Positions 1-7,265 of a stretch of DNA of 21,128 bases are shown here, piece after piece (within the stretch, counting starts at the first letter, position 1; every line of letters starts with the position of its first letter). The DNA comes from Thauera sp. (lineage in GTDB: Bacteria > Pseudomonadota > Gammaproteobacteria > Burkholderiales > Rhodocyclaceae). The notes below the pieces were generated by a model. That model ran no database searches. It saw only the letters and a program-made list of their open reading frames with translations, and had not been told where the DNA came from. The stretch is taken from assembly GCA_023150215.1 (NCBI GenBank), contig JAKLLJ010000017.1:1-21128 (forward strand). The letters are read 5' to 3'. The translations under genes and the position numbers were made by a program.

Positions 1-116
1 CAACCTATGGCGGGCAGACCCTCGGCATCTACCATGCGGGCGAGGGTGCGGGATTTGTCGGGGCCGTCGTTGGCGCGGTGCTCATCTTGTTTGTGGTGAC
101 CCGGCTCAGGAAATGA
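1..116 (+). CDS. GlsB/YeaQ/YmgE-type small membrane protein, C-terminal fragment
   Basis: Only the last 37 codons are in the window; the frame starts at base 3 and ends with TGA at 114-116. The visible tail reads TYGGQTLGIYHAGEGAGF, then a hydrophobic glycine/alanine/valine helix (GAVVGAVLILFVV) and a short basic end (TRLRK). A small glycine-rich inner-membrane protein whose last helix follows a GAGFVGAVVGA-like turn is typical of the GlsB/YeaQ/YmgE (transglycosylase-associated) family. Members are about 80-90 residues, with three helices, and are often stress-induced; their molecular role is not established. The family call rests on this tail alone, so it is moderate. No terminator is visible between it and the tRNA-Val promoter. 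Confidence 0.6.
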   Translation, partial: TYGGQTLGIYHAGEGAGFVGAVVGAVLILFVVTRLRK

Positions 117-144
117 GTTCGTCGCGCGGCACTGCAAAAAAACT

Positions 145-172
145 TTGACAAGTTTTTAGCAATGTCTATAAT
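145..172 (+). promoter_or_regulatory. Consensus sigma70 promoter for tRNA-Val
   Basis: A perfect -35 box TTGACA (145-150) and a perfect -10 box TATAAT (167-172) are separated by 16 bp. The start point should fall near 179-180, just before the tRNA at 186. The discriminator after the -10 is G/C-rich (GCGGGAC). In known stable-RNA promoters this is the mark of negative stringent control by ppGpp/DksA, which is inferred here. An A-rich stretch (136-142) lies just upstream of the -35 box and may act as a partial UP element. Confidence 0.9.
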
Positions 173-185
173 GCGGGACTTCAGC

Positions 186-262
186 AGGCGCGTAGCTCAG
201 TTGGTTAGAGCACCACCTTGACATGGTGGGGGTCGTTGGTTCGAGTCCAATCGCGCCTACCA
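186..262 (+). tRNA. tRNA-Val, anticodon GAC
   Basis: A 77-nt cloverleaf. The acceptor stem AGGCGCG (186-192) pairs with CGCGCCT (252-258), followed by discriminator A259 and an encoded CCA (260-262). The anticodon stem CCACC (213-217) pairs with GGTGG (225-229) and encloses the loop TTGACAT, giving anticodon GAC at 220-222, which decodes GUC/GUU. The T-arm contains GGTTCGAGTCC. It stands alone, with its own promoter upstream and a terminator-like hairpin about 80 nt downstream before thrS. Confidence 0.97.
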
Positions 263-343
263 GGATTCTGGAGTCGAAAATCATGTTCCGAACTACCACT
301 CAGGCCGGAAACTGAACAGGTCGGCTCCGCTTGTCTGCTAGAG

Positions 344-374
344 AAAAAAGCGCGCCCAGATCGCGCTTTTTTTT
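344..374 (+). terminator. Intrinsic terminator between tRNA-Val and thrS
   Basis: AAAAAAGCGCG (344-354) pairs perfectly with CGCGCTTTTTT (362-372) around the loop CCCAGAT, and the T-run continues to 374. The A-run before the stem makes it symmetrical, so it could also stop transcription in the other direction. The G/C core is only 5 bp, so some read-through into thrS is plausible. Confidence 0.8.
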
Positions 375-405
375 CGTCCACGTTTTCCCCGTTTTCGCCC
401 GTATC

Positions 406-429
406 GTCTTCCGCCGTCGGCGGGGCGAC
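406..429 (+). promoter_or_regulatory. Stem-loop just upstream of the thrS ribosome binding site
   Basis: CCGCC (411-415) pairs with GGCGG (419-423). The stem extends by two T-G wobbles (409-410 with 424-425), a bulged C426 and GTC/GAC (406-408 with 427-429). It ends 8 nt before the presumed Shine-Dalgarno GAGG (438-441). A structured leader before thrS is known in E. coli, where ThrRS represses its own translation. Whether this shorter hairpin does the same is inference only. Confidence 0.3.
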
Positions 430-449
430 ACCAGTCCGAGGCCAAACTC

Positions 450-2366
450 ATGCCCAATATCACGCTTCCCGACGGTTCCGTTCGTAGCTTCGATCATCCG
501 GTGACCGTGGCCGAGGTTGCGGCCTCGATCGGTGCCGGCCTCGCCAAGGCTGCGCTCGCTGGCCGGGTTGGCGGGCGGCTGGTCGATCTCTCGCACCGGC
601 TCGATGCAGATGCCGACCTGGCGATCGTCACCGACAAGACTCCCGAAGGCCTGGAGGTCGTCCGGCACTCCACGGCGCACCTGCTGGCGCACGCGGTAAA
701 GGAGCTTTTTCCGGGTGCGCAAGTGACGATCGGGCCGGTGATCGAGAACGGCTTTTACTACGATTTCTCGTTTGAGCGTCCGTTCACGCCTGAGGATCTG
801 GTTGCGATCGAGGGGCGCATGGCCGAGATCGCCAAGCGCGAGATTCCGGTGCAGCGCGAGGTCTGGCCGCGAGACAAGGCAGTCGATTTCTTCAAGGGCA
901 TCGGTGAGCACTACAAGGCCGAGATCATCGCCTCTATCCCGGCGGGCGAGGATGTGTCGCTCTACCGGCAGGGCGATTTCATCGATCTGTGCCGTGGTCC
1001 GCACGTGCCCTCGACCGGCAAGCTCAAGGTCTTCAAGCTCATGAAGCTTGCCGGCGCGTACTGGCGCGGCGACTCGAAGAACGAGATGCTGCAGCGCGTA
1101 TACGGCACGGCGTGGGCGAAGAAGGAGGAGCTCGACGCCTACCTGCACATGATCGAGGAGGCGGAAAAGCGCGACCACCGCAAGCTCGGCCGTCAGCTCG
1201 ATCTTTTTCACATGCAGGACGAGGCGCCGGGCATGGTGTTCTGGCACGCCAAGGGGTGGACGCTGTGGCAGCAGGTCGAGCAATATTTGCGTCGCACGAT
1301 CGGCGAGCATGGCTACCAGGAAGTGAAGACGCCGCAGATCGTCGACCGCTCGCTGTGGGAGAAGTCCGGGCATTGGGGCATGTATTCCGACCTGATGTTC
1401 ACCACGCAGTCCGAGAAGCGCGACTACGCGGTCAAGCCGATGAACTGCCCGTGCCATATCCAGATCTTCAACCAAGGCCTTAAGAGCTACCGCGACCTGC
1501 CGCTGCGCATGGCCGAGTTCGGCTCCTGCCATCGCAATGAGCCCTCTGGTTCGCTGCACGGCATCATGCGTGTGCGCAACTTCGTGCAGGACGATGCACA
1601 TATTTTCTGTGCCGAGAACCAGGTGCAAGGCGAATCCGCCGAGTTCATCCGCCTGCTGCAGAGGGTGTATGCGGACTTCGGCTTCAACGATGTCCTGGTC
1701 AAACTGTCCACTCGCCCCGAGAAGCGCGTCGGTACCGACGAGCAATGGGATGCGGCCGAGGCGGCGCTTGCCGCTGCGCTCGATGCGCAGGATCTGAAAT
1801 ATGACTTGCAGCCCGGTGAGGGGGCGTTCTACGGGCCGAAGATCGAGTTCTCGCTGAAGGACAGTCTGGGGCGGGTGTGGCAGTGCGGTACGCTGCAGCT
1901 CGACTTCAATCTCCCGGTCCGCCTTGGTGCCGAGTATGTCGATGAGGACAACACCAAGAAGGTGCCGGTGATGTTGCATCGCGCCATCCTCGGTTCGCTC
2001 GAGCGTTTCATCGGCATCCTGATCGAGAACCACGCCGGCGCGATGCCGCTGTGGCTGGCGCCGGTGCAGGCGGTCGTGATGAACATCTCGGAAGGTCAGG
2101 CCGAATATGCTTACGAGGCTGCCGCCCGCCTCAGGAAGGCCGGTTTCCGTGTCGAAGCCGATTTGCGCAACGAGAAGATTAACTATAAAATTCGCGAACA
2201 TAGCGTACAAAAGCTGCCTTACCAGATCGTCATCGGCGAGAAGGAAAAAGCGGCAGGCCTCGTGGCCGTACGTGCCCGGGGTGGCCAGGACCTTGGCCAA
2301 ATGTCCCTCGATTCGCTGATCGAACGCTGGCTTCGCGAAGTTGAAGCGAAGGCCGGGTTGGTCTGA
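450..2366 (+). CDS. thrS: Threonine--tRNA ligase
   Basis: Charges tRNA-Thr with threonine in the cytoplasm. At 638 residues it is the usual bacterial length. An N-terminal TGS domain (about 1-61, PNITLPDGSVRSF) is followed by the SAD editing domain, the class II catalytic core and the C-terminal anticodon-binding domain (about 535-638). The three zinc ligands are visible: Cys333 in MNCPCH, His384 in QDDAHIF and His510 in MLHRAILGS. Each sits one position before its E. coli counterpart. The motif reads MNCPCH rather than the MNCPGH of E. coli, placing a second cysteine (Cys335) next to the zinc site. Motif 2 shows GSCHRNEPSGSLHG. The ATG at 450 is preceded by GAGG (438-441) and fits the family N-terminus. 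It heads the thrS-infC-rpmI-rplT cluster; infC follows after 26 nt. Confidence 0.98.
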   Translation: MPNITLPDGSVRSFDHPVTVAEVAASIGAGLAKAALAGRVGGRLVDLSHRLDADADLAIVTDKTPEGLEVVRHSTAHLLAHAVKELFPGAQVTIGPVIENGFYYDFSFERPFTPEDLVAIEGRMAEIAKREIPVQREVWPRDKAVDFFKGIGEHYKAEIIASIPAGEDVSLYRQGDFIDLCRGPHVPSTGKLKVFKLMKLAGAYWRGDSKNEMLQRVYGTAWAKKEELDAYLHMIEEAEKRDHRKLGRQLDLFHMQDEAPGMVFWHAKGWTLWQQVEQYLRRTIGEHGYQEVKTPQIVDRSLWEKSGHWGMYSDLMFTTQSEKRDYAVKPMNCPCHIQIFNQGLKSYRDLPLRMAEFGSCHRNEPSGSLHGIMRVRNFVQDDAHIFCAENQVQGESAEFIRLLQRVYADFGFNDVLVKLSTRPEKRVGTDEQWDAAEAALAAALDAQDLKYDLQPGEGAFYGPKIEFSLKDSLGRVWQCGTLQLDFNLPVRLGAEYVDEDNTKKVPVMLHRAILGSLERFIGILIENHAGAMPLWLAPVQAVVMNISEGQAEYAYEAAARLRKAGFRVEADLRNEKINYKIREHSVQKLPYQIVIGEKEKAAGLVAVRARGGQDLGQMSLDSLIERWLREVEAKAGLV

Positions 2367-2379
2367 TTTTGGTTTTCGT

Positions 2380-2395
2380 GGAGAGTTGAACCATC
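2380..2395 (+). promoter_or_regulatory. infC Shine-Dalgarno and rare ATC start codon
   Basis: A strong GGAGAG (2380-2385) is placed 7 nt before ATC (2393-2395). No ATG, GTG or TTG in this frame gives a normal IF3 N-terminus; the first GTG (2483) would remove 30 residues. Known infC genes begin with AUU or a similar near-cognate codon, because IF3 rejects such starts and so represses its own synthesis. Confidence 0.85.
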
Positions 2396-2914
2396 GCACA
2401 AGAAAAAAAGCAGCGCGTAAATAGGGAGATCAACGCGCCTGAGGTCCGGCTGGTTGGCGAGGAAGGCGAGCAGCTCGGCATCGTGTCCCTGAACGCATCC
2501 CTCAGCATGGCCGAAGAGGCCGGGCTGGATCTGGTCGAAATCGCACCGATGGCAGTGCCGCCGGTATGCAAGCTGATGGATTTCGGCAAGTTCAAGTATC
2601 AGGAACAGAAGAAGGCCCACGAAGCCCGACTCAAGCAGAAGCAGGTGCAGGTCAAGGAGGTCAAGCTCCGTCCCGGCACCGACGAGAACGACTACCAGAT
2701 CAAGCTGCGCAACCTCAAGCGCTTCCTGGAAGAAGGCGACAAGTGCAAGGTGACCTTGCGCTTCCGCGGCCGCGAGATGGCGCACCAGGAGTTCGGCCTG
2801 CGCCAGCTCGAGCGCGTGAAGGCGGACCTCGAGGAACTCGGCCAGGTCGAGCAGATGCCCAAGATGGAAGGGCGCCAGATGATCATGATCATCGCGCCGA
2901 AGAAGAAGCACTGA
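2393..2914 (+). CDS. infC: Translation initiation factor IF-3
   Basis: IF-3 binds the 30S subunit, keeps 50S off and proofreads the start codon and initiator tRNA. Read from ATC at 2393 the protein is 173 residues, the normal length. It begins (M)AQEKKQRVNREINAPEV, the typical IF3 N-domain entry. A basic linker follows (FGKFKYQEQKKAHEARLKQK, about 65-84), then the C-terminal domain with LRPGTDENDYQIKLRN and KVTLRFRGREMAHQ. The unusual start codon implies classical autoregulation. It lies 26 nt after thrS, in the same order as in E. coli. The 145-nt gap to rpmI is long for this cluster and structured. An annotation that starts at GTG 2483 would be a truncation. Confidence 0.97.
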   Translation: MAQEKKQRVNREINAPEVRLVGEEGEQLGIVSLNASLSMAEEAGLDLVEIAPMAVPPVCKLMDFGKFKYQEQKKAHEARLKQKQVQVKEVKLRPGTDENDYQIKLRNLKRFLEEGDKCKVTLRFRGREMAHQEFGLRQLERVKADLEELGQVEQMPKMEGRQMIMIIAPKKKH

Positions 2915-3031
2915 GCTTCTTCCCGAAGAAATCGCCTCGCGAGGGGCGAGACCGCGGGAAGGAATTTCCCTCCGGCGGAAAACAAGTGGTGCCGGGTAAC
3001 AAAACGCGCCGGGCTTTTCGGTGCTACCTGG
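2902..3031 (+). promoter_or_regulatory. Structured infC-rpmI intergenic leader
   Basis: Several inverted repeats can be drawn. GAAGAAGC (2902-2909) pairs with GCTTCTTC (2915-2922) across the infC stop codon, and this competes with TTCTTC/GAAGAA (2917-2922 with 2925-2930). GGGAA (2956-2960) pairs with TTCCC (2966-2970). CCGGGTAAC (2992-3000) pairs with GCTACCTGG (3023-3031) with one wobble and one mismatch. None is followed by a T-run, so these are not terminators. In E. coli, ribosomal protein L20 represses rpmI-rplT by binding RNA in this region. A similar role here is an inference. Confidence 0.4.
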
Positions 3032-3059
3032 TGTCATCCAAAAACATGGAGTCTCAGCA

Positions 3060-3257
3060 ATGCCCAAGATGAAGACCAAGAGCGGAGCGAAGAAGCGCTT
3101 CAAGGTCCGCTCCAGCGGCGGGATCAAGCGGTCCCAAGCGTTCAAGCGCCATATCCTGACCAAGAAGACGACGAAGGTGAAGCGTCACCTGCGCGGCATG
3201 ACCGAAGTGCATGCGGCAGATGAAAAGCTGATCCGCGCCATGCTTCCGTACGCCTGA
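3060..3257 (+). CDS. rpmI: 50S ribosomal protein L35
   Basis: A 65-residue, highly basic protein with the family start MPKMKTKSGAKKRFKV and the central block GGIKRSQAFKRHILTKK; it ends LIRAMLPYA. L35 is a small late-assembling protein of the large subunit. The ATG at 3060 has GGAG (3048-3051) at 8-nt spacing. rplT follows after 12 nt with its own strong ribosome binding site, so the two are co-transcribed and presumably co-controlled. Length and both termini match the family well; nothing odd was noticed. Confidence 0.98.
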   Translation: MPKMKTKSGAKKRFKVRSSGGIKRSQAFKRHILTKKTTKVKRHLRGMTEVHAADEKLIRAMLPYA

Positions 3258-3269
3258 TAGGAGACCGCA

Positions 3270-3629
3270 ATGCCCAGAGTCAAACGTGGTGTAACCGCCC
3301 GCGCCCGTCACAAGAAAGTCCTCTCCCAGGCCAAGGGTTATCGCGGCCGTCGAAAGAACGTCTATCGCATCGCCAAGCAGGCGGTGATGAAGGCGGGTCA
3401 ATACGCCTATCGCGACCGCCGTCAGCGCAAGCGTCAGTTCCGCACCCTGTGGATCGCGCGTATCAACGCCGCTGCACGTGAGCTTGGCCTGACCTACAGC
3501 GTGTTCATGAACGGCCTCAAGAAGGCTGCGATCGAGATCGACCGCAAGGTGCTGGCTGACCTGGCCGTGTTCGACAAGCCGGCGTTTGCCGCGATTGCCG
3601 AGCAGGCCCGGGCCAAACTCGCTGCGTAA
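3270..3629 (+). CDS. rplT: 50S ribosomal protein L20
   Basis: 119 residues, with the signature start MPRVKRGVTARARHKKVL and the conserved GYRGRRKNVYRIAKQAV and YAYRDRRQRKRQFRTLWI. L20 binds 23S rRNA early in 50S assembly; in E. coli it also represses translation of the rpmI-rplT mRNA. The start has AGGAG (3259-3263) at 6-nt spacing. A strong terminator stands 14 nt after the stop codon, closing the thrS-infC-rpmI-rplT part of the cluster. Confidence 0.98.
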   Translation: MPRVKRGVTARARHKKVLSQAKGYRGRRKNVYRIAKQAVMKAGQYAYRDRRQRKRQFRTLWIARINAAARELGLTYSVFMNGLKKAAIEIDRKVLADLAVFDKPAFAAIAEQARAKLAA

Positions 3630-3643
3630 GTCGACGCAGCCCG

Positions 3644-3673
3644 AAAAAAGGAGGCCTGGCCTCCTTTTTTTTT
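3644..3673 (+). terminator. Strong intrinsic terminator between rplT and pheS
   Basis: AAAAAAGGAGGCC (3644-3656) and GGCCTCCTTTTTT (3658-3670) form a nearly perfect hairpin, realistically GGAGG/CCTCC plus the A/T arms around CCTGG. The T-run continues to 3673. It separates the ribosomal-protein genes from pheST, so pheST needs read-through or a promoter in 3674-3792. I see no clear promoter boxes there. In E. coli this junction carries the pheST attenuator, but no Phe-rich leader peptide is visible here. Confidence 0.88.
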
Positions 3674-3738
3674 CTGAATCGCCGTCGCCGAATGCGACGC
3701 GCTCAGAGTCACCACAGACCTACTGCAATCCCGATGTC

Positions 3739-3756
3739 CGGCCGCTGCCGCGGCCG
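3739..3756 (+). other. GC-rich stem-loop in the pheS leader
   Basis: CGGCCGC (3739-3745) pairs perfectly with GCGGCCG (3750-3756) around TGCC, 36 nt before the pheS start. No T-run follows, so it is not a terminator. It could influence pheS mRNA stability or translation; no function is proven. Confidence 0.35.
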
Positions 3757-3792
3757 CCATCCCGCAACACCGCATTTTGCCAGGGCAGGGAC

Positions 3793-4824
3793 ATGGAACA
3801 GCTCGATCAACTGGTACAACAGGCCGCTGCGGAGTTCGCCGCTGCAGCCGATGGCGCGCAGCTCGAACAAGCAAAGGCCCGCTACCTCGGCAAGGCCGGT
3901 GCGCTCACCGAGCGCCTGAAGGCGCTTGGCAAGCTCGAGCCCGAGGCGCGCCGCGAGGCGGGCGCCGCGATCAATGCCGCCAAGGGTGCGATCGAGGCTG
4001 CCCTTGAGGCGCGCCGCAACGCCCTGCGCGAGGGTGCGCTGCTCGCCCAGCTCGCCGCCGAGGCGCTCGACGTCACGCTGCCCGGGCGCGGCAACACCCA
4101 GGGCGGGCTGCATCCGGTGAGCCGCACCCTCGAGCGCGTCGAGCGCCTGTTCGGCTCAATCGGCTTCGTGGTCGCCGATGGACCCGAGATCGAGACCGAC
4201 TGGCACAATTTCACCGCGCTCAACACGCCCGAAAACCACCCTGCACGCTCGATGCACGACACCTTCTACCTTGAAGGCCATGACGACGTGCTGCTGCGCA
4301 CTCACACCAGCCCCGTGCAGGTCCGCGCCATGCTGGCCCACGTCGAGCGTCACCGCGATGCGGCTGCGATGCCCGACCTGCGCATCATCGCACCGGGCCG
4401 TGTGTTCCGCGTCGACTCCGATGCTACCCATTCACCGATGTTCCATCAGGTCGAGGGGCTCTGGGTCGGCGAGACGGTGAGCTTCGCCGACCTCAAGGGC
4501 GTGATCGCCGACTTCCTGCGCCGCTTCTTCGAGACCGACGATCTTCAGGTGCGCTTCCGTCCGTCCTTCTTCCCGTTTACCGAGCCTTCGGCCGAGATCG
4601 ACGTTGCCTTCATGAGCGGCGCCCTCGAGGGGCGCTGGCTGGAGATTGCCGGATGCGGCGTGGTGCACCCCAACGTGCTGCGTTTCGGCGGCATCGATCC
4701 CGAGCGCTACACCGGTTTCGCCTTCGGCATGGGGCCGGACCGTCTGACCATGTTGCGCTACGGCGTCAACGACCTGCGCCTGTTCTTCGACGGAGACCTG
4801 CGCTTCCTCGGCCAGTTCCGCTGA
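3793..4824 (+). CDS. pheS: Phenylalanine--tRNA ligase alpha subunit
   Basis: The catalytic subunit of the alpha2-beta2 PheRS that charges tRNA-Phe. It has 343 residues. The N-terminal coiled-coil (about 1-90) is rich in Ala, Glu and Arg and contacts tRNA. The class II core shows GFVVADGPEIETDWHNF, NTPENHPARSMHDTFYL (motif 1-2 region) and GFAFGMGPDRLTMLRYG (motif 3). Ala310 in GFAFGMG is the equivalent of E. coli Ala294, which limits the amino-acid pocket. The ATG at 3793 fits the family start MEQLDQLV and has an AGGG at 3782-3785. The frame stays open further upstream, but that part runs through the rplT terminator and is not coding. pheT follows after 49 nt. Confidence 0.97.
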   Translation: MEQLDQLVQQAAAEFAAAADGAQLEQAKARYLGKAGALTERLKALGKLEPEARREAGAAINAAKGAIEAALEARRNALREGALLAQLAAEALDVTLPGRGNTQGGLHPVSRTLERVERLFGSIGFVVADGPEIETDWHNFTALNTPENHPARSMHDTFYLEGHDDVLLRTHTSPVQVRAMLAHVERHRDAAAMPDLRIIAPGRVFRVDSDATHSPMFHQVEGLWVGETVSFADLKGVIADFLRRFFETDDLQVRFRPSFFPFTEPSAEIDVAFMSGALEGRWLEIAGCGVVHPNVLRFGGIDPERYTGFAFGMGPDRLTMLRYGVNDLRLFFDGDLRFLGQFR

Positions 4825-4873
4825 AGCATCGCGTCCAGAATCTGCCCCACCACGCAATCCGGGTAATCGAATC

Positions 4874-7264
4874 ATGCAATTCTCAGAACAGTGGCTGCGG
4901 ACCTTTGTCGATCCGCAACTGGATAGTGCCGGACTCGGCCATCTGCTGACCATGGCCGGCCTCGAGGTCGAGGACGCCGATCCCGCCGCGCCCGCCTTCC
5001 GCGGTGTGGTGGTGGCGAAGATTGTCGAGGCCGACAAGCATCCGAATGCCGACAAGCTCAAGCTCTGCAAGGTCGACGCTGGCAGCGGCGAACTGCTGCA
5101 GATCGTCTGTGGCGCACCCAACGCCGCTGCCGGCATGAAGGTTCCGTGCGCGGTGGTCGGTGCCGTGCTGCCGGGCGAGTTCGAGATCAAGAAGGCCAAA
5201 CTGCGCGGTGTCGAGTCCTTCGGGATGCTGTGCTCGGCGCGTGAGCTCGGTCTCTCGGAGGATCATGGCGGGCTCTACGCGTTGCCCGACGATGCCCCGG
5301 TGGGCACTGACATACGCAGCTACCTCGGTCTCGACGACACGCTGTTCACGATCAAGCTCACCCCCAACCGCGCCGACTGCCTGAGCCTGACCGGCGTGGC
5401 GCGCGAAGTGGCGGCGATTACCGGCACCGCCTTCACGCCAGTCGCCATCGCGCCGGTCGTGGACGCAACCGATGCGCGGCGCGACATCGTGCTCGACGCA
5501 CCGCAGGCCTGCCCGCGTTACTGCGGTCGGGTGCTGAGCGGCGTCGATGCGCGCGCCACCACGCCGGACTGGATGGTGCGCCGGCTGGTGCGCAGTGGCA
5601 TCCGCTCGATCAGCCCGCTGGTCGATATCACCAACTACGTGATGCTCGAGCTCGGCCAGCCGCTGCACGCCTTCGACAACACGAAATTGCACGGCGCCAT
5701 CCATGTGCGCATGCCGCGCGCGGGCGAGCAGGTGCTGCTGCTCAACGAGCAGACCGTGATCCCGGCGGCCGACACCCTGCTGATCGCCGACGAGGCGCGT
5801 GCGCTCGCGCTCGCCGGCATCATGGGGGGCGAGGAGAGCGGCATCACGCTCGACACCACCGAAGTCTTTCTCGAGAGCGCCTTCTTCGCGCCCGAGGCCA
5901 TCGCCGGCCGTGCGCGCAGCTACGGCTTCGGTTCCGACGCCTCGCACCGCTTCGAGCGTGGCGTCGATCCCGAACTCGCGCGCAGCGCGCTCGAGCGCGC
6001 CACCCGCCTGGTGCTCGACATCTGCGGTGGCCAAGCCGGCCCGGTGTGCGAAGCGGTCGTCGCCGAGGAGCTGCCGGAGCGTCCGCCGGTGCGCCTGCGC
6101 CCGGCGCGCGCGCGCCGCGTGCTCGGCATCACGCTCGCGGACGACGCGATGCGCGTGCTGCTCGAGCACGTGCACCTGCAGGTCGTGCGCGAAGGCGATG
6201 ATTTCCTCGTCACGCCGCCGTCGTGGCGCTTCGACATCGCGATCGAGGAAGATCTGATCGAGGAGCTCGCCCGCCTGCACGGCTACGACAACATCCCTGC
6301 GGTTGCGCCGCAGGGCAGCCTGATGATGCTGCCGAGCACCGAGCATGGCCGTCCGGTATGGGCGCTGCGCCACCTGCTCGCCGCGCGTGGCTATCAGGAG
6401 GTGGTCAATTTCGCCTTCGTCGAGGATGCCTGGGAGCGCGATTTCTGTGCCAACGAGCACCCGATCCGCCTCGCCAATCCGATCGCCAGCCACCTTAGCG
6501 TCATGCGCTCGAGCCTGATCCCCGGGCTGGTCGGCACGCTGTCGGCCAACCGCAAGCGCCAGATCGACCGCGTGCGCGCCTTCGAGCTTGCCCGCGTGTT
6601 CGAGCACAAGGCCGATGGCGAGCCGGTGCGCGGCTTCCATCAGGTCATGAACATCGCCGCGCTGGCGGCCGGACCGGTGGTGCCGGAGCAGTGGGGCGAG
6701 CGGGCGCGTAACGTCGATTTCTACGACGTGAAAGGCGATCTCGAAGCGCTCTTCGTACCGCGCACGCTGCAATTCACGCCGCTCTCGCATCCGGCCTTGC
6801 ATCCCGGCCGTGCTGCCGCGGTGCGCCTGGACGGGCACATGATCGGCGTCGTCGGCGAGCTGCATCCGGTGTGGGTGCAGCGCTACGACCTCGGCACCGC
6901 ACCGGTGGTTTTCGAGGTGGCGCTCGACGCCGCGCTTGCGGCTAACGTACCGGCCTACGCCGAGATCTCGCGCATGCCCGCGGTGCGCCGCGACCTCGCG
7001 CTGGTGGTCGGGAACGACCTGCCGGTCGAGCGCGTGCTCGAGGTGCTGCGTGAGGCGGCACCCGAACTGGTGCGCGAGATCGCGTTGTTCGACGTCTATC
7101 AGGGCAAGGGCGTCGAGGCCGACAAGAAGAGTCTTGCCTTCAGGGTATCGATGCAAGATACTCGCCGAACACTTGAAGACGCCGAAGTCGAGGTTGCGGT
7201 CGCGCTGCTCGTGGCTCATGCGGAGTCGGTGCTCGGTGCTCGCCTGCGTGGCTCGGGAGGCTGA
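4874..7264 (+). CDS. pheT: Phenylalanine--tRNA ligase beta subunit
   Basis: The large PheRS subunit, 796 residues as in E. coli (795). Domains in order are: the N-terminal B1 region; an EMAP/OB tRNA-binding fold (about 40-150, VVVAKIVEADKHPNADKLKLCKV); the B3/B4 editing domain that hydrolyses Tyr-tRNA-Phe (about 210-385); B5 (about 400-475); the catalytic-like core; and a C-terminal ferredoxin-fold anticodon-binding domain (about 702-794, RMPAVRRDLALVV). It forms the tetramer with PheS. The ATG at 4874 gives the canonical MQFSEQWLRTFVDP start, though the upstream ribosome binding site is weak. Only one base separates its stop codon from ihfA, which implies co-transcription and probable translational coupling. 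Confidence 0.98.
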   Translation: MQFSEQWLRTFVDPQLDSAGLGHLLTMAGLEVEDADPAAPAFRGVVVAKIVEADKHPNADKLKLCKVDAGSGELLQIVCGAPNAAAGMKVPCAVVGAVLPGEFEIKKAKLRGVESFGMLCSARELGLSEDHGGLYALPDDAPVGTDIRSYLGLDDTLFTIKLTPNRADCLSLTGVAREVAAITGTAFTPVAIAPVVDATDARRDIVLDAPQACPRYCGRVLSGVDARATTPDWMVRRLVRSGIRSISPLVDITNYVMLELGQPLHAFDNTKLHGAIHVRMPRAGEQVLLLNEQTVIPAADTLLIADEARALALAGIMGGEESGITLDTTEVFLESAFFAPEAIAGRARSYGFGSDASHRFERGVDPELARSALERATRLVLDICGGQAGPVCEAVVAEELPERPPVRLRPARARRVLGITLADDAMRVLLEHVHLQVVREGDDFLVTPPSWRFDIAIEEDLIEELARLHGYDNIPAVAPQGSLMMLPSTEHGRPVWALRHLLAARGYQEVVNFAFVEDAWERDFCANEHPIRLANPIASHLSVMRSSLIPGLVGTLSANRKRQIDRVRAFELARVFEHKADGEPVRGFHQVMNIAALAAGPVVPEQWGERARNVDFYDVKGDLEALFVPRTLQFTPLSHPALHPGRAAAVRLDGHMIGVVGELHPVWVQRYDLGTAPVVFEVALDAALAANVPAYAEISRMPAVRRDLALVVGNDLPVERVLEVLREAAPELVREIALFDVYQGKGVEADKKSLAFRVSMQDTRRTLEDAEVEVAVALLVAHAESVLGARLRGSGG

Positions 7265-7265
7265 C

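Noticed and set aside
300..2399. A 699-codon open frame on the minus strand across thrS
   Set aside because: It mirrors thrS in a genome with strong G/C bias at third positions, which keeps antisense frames open. Its protein is Arg/Leu/His-rich with no family motif, while the plus strand has every ThrRS signature.
2912..2930. Hairpin at the infC stop as a terminator
   Set aside because: It is followed by A/G/C-rich sequence, not a T-run, and rpmI-rplT must be transcribed through it.
3586..3792. Longer PheS reading frame starting inside rplT
   Set aside because: It would run through the rplT terminator; PheS of family length starts at 3793.
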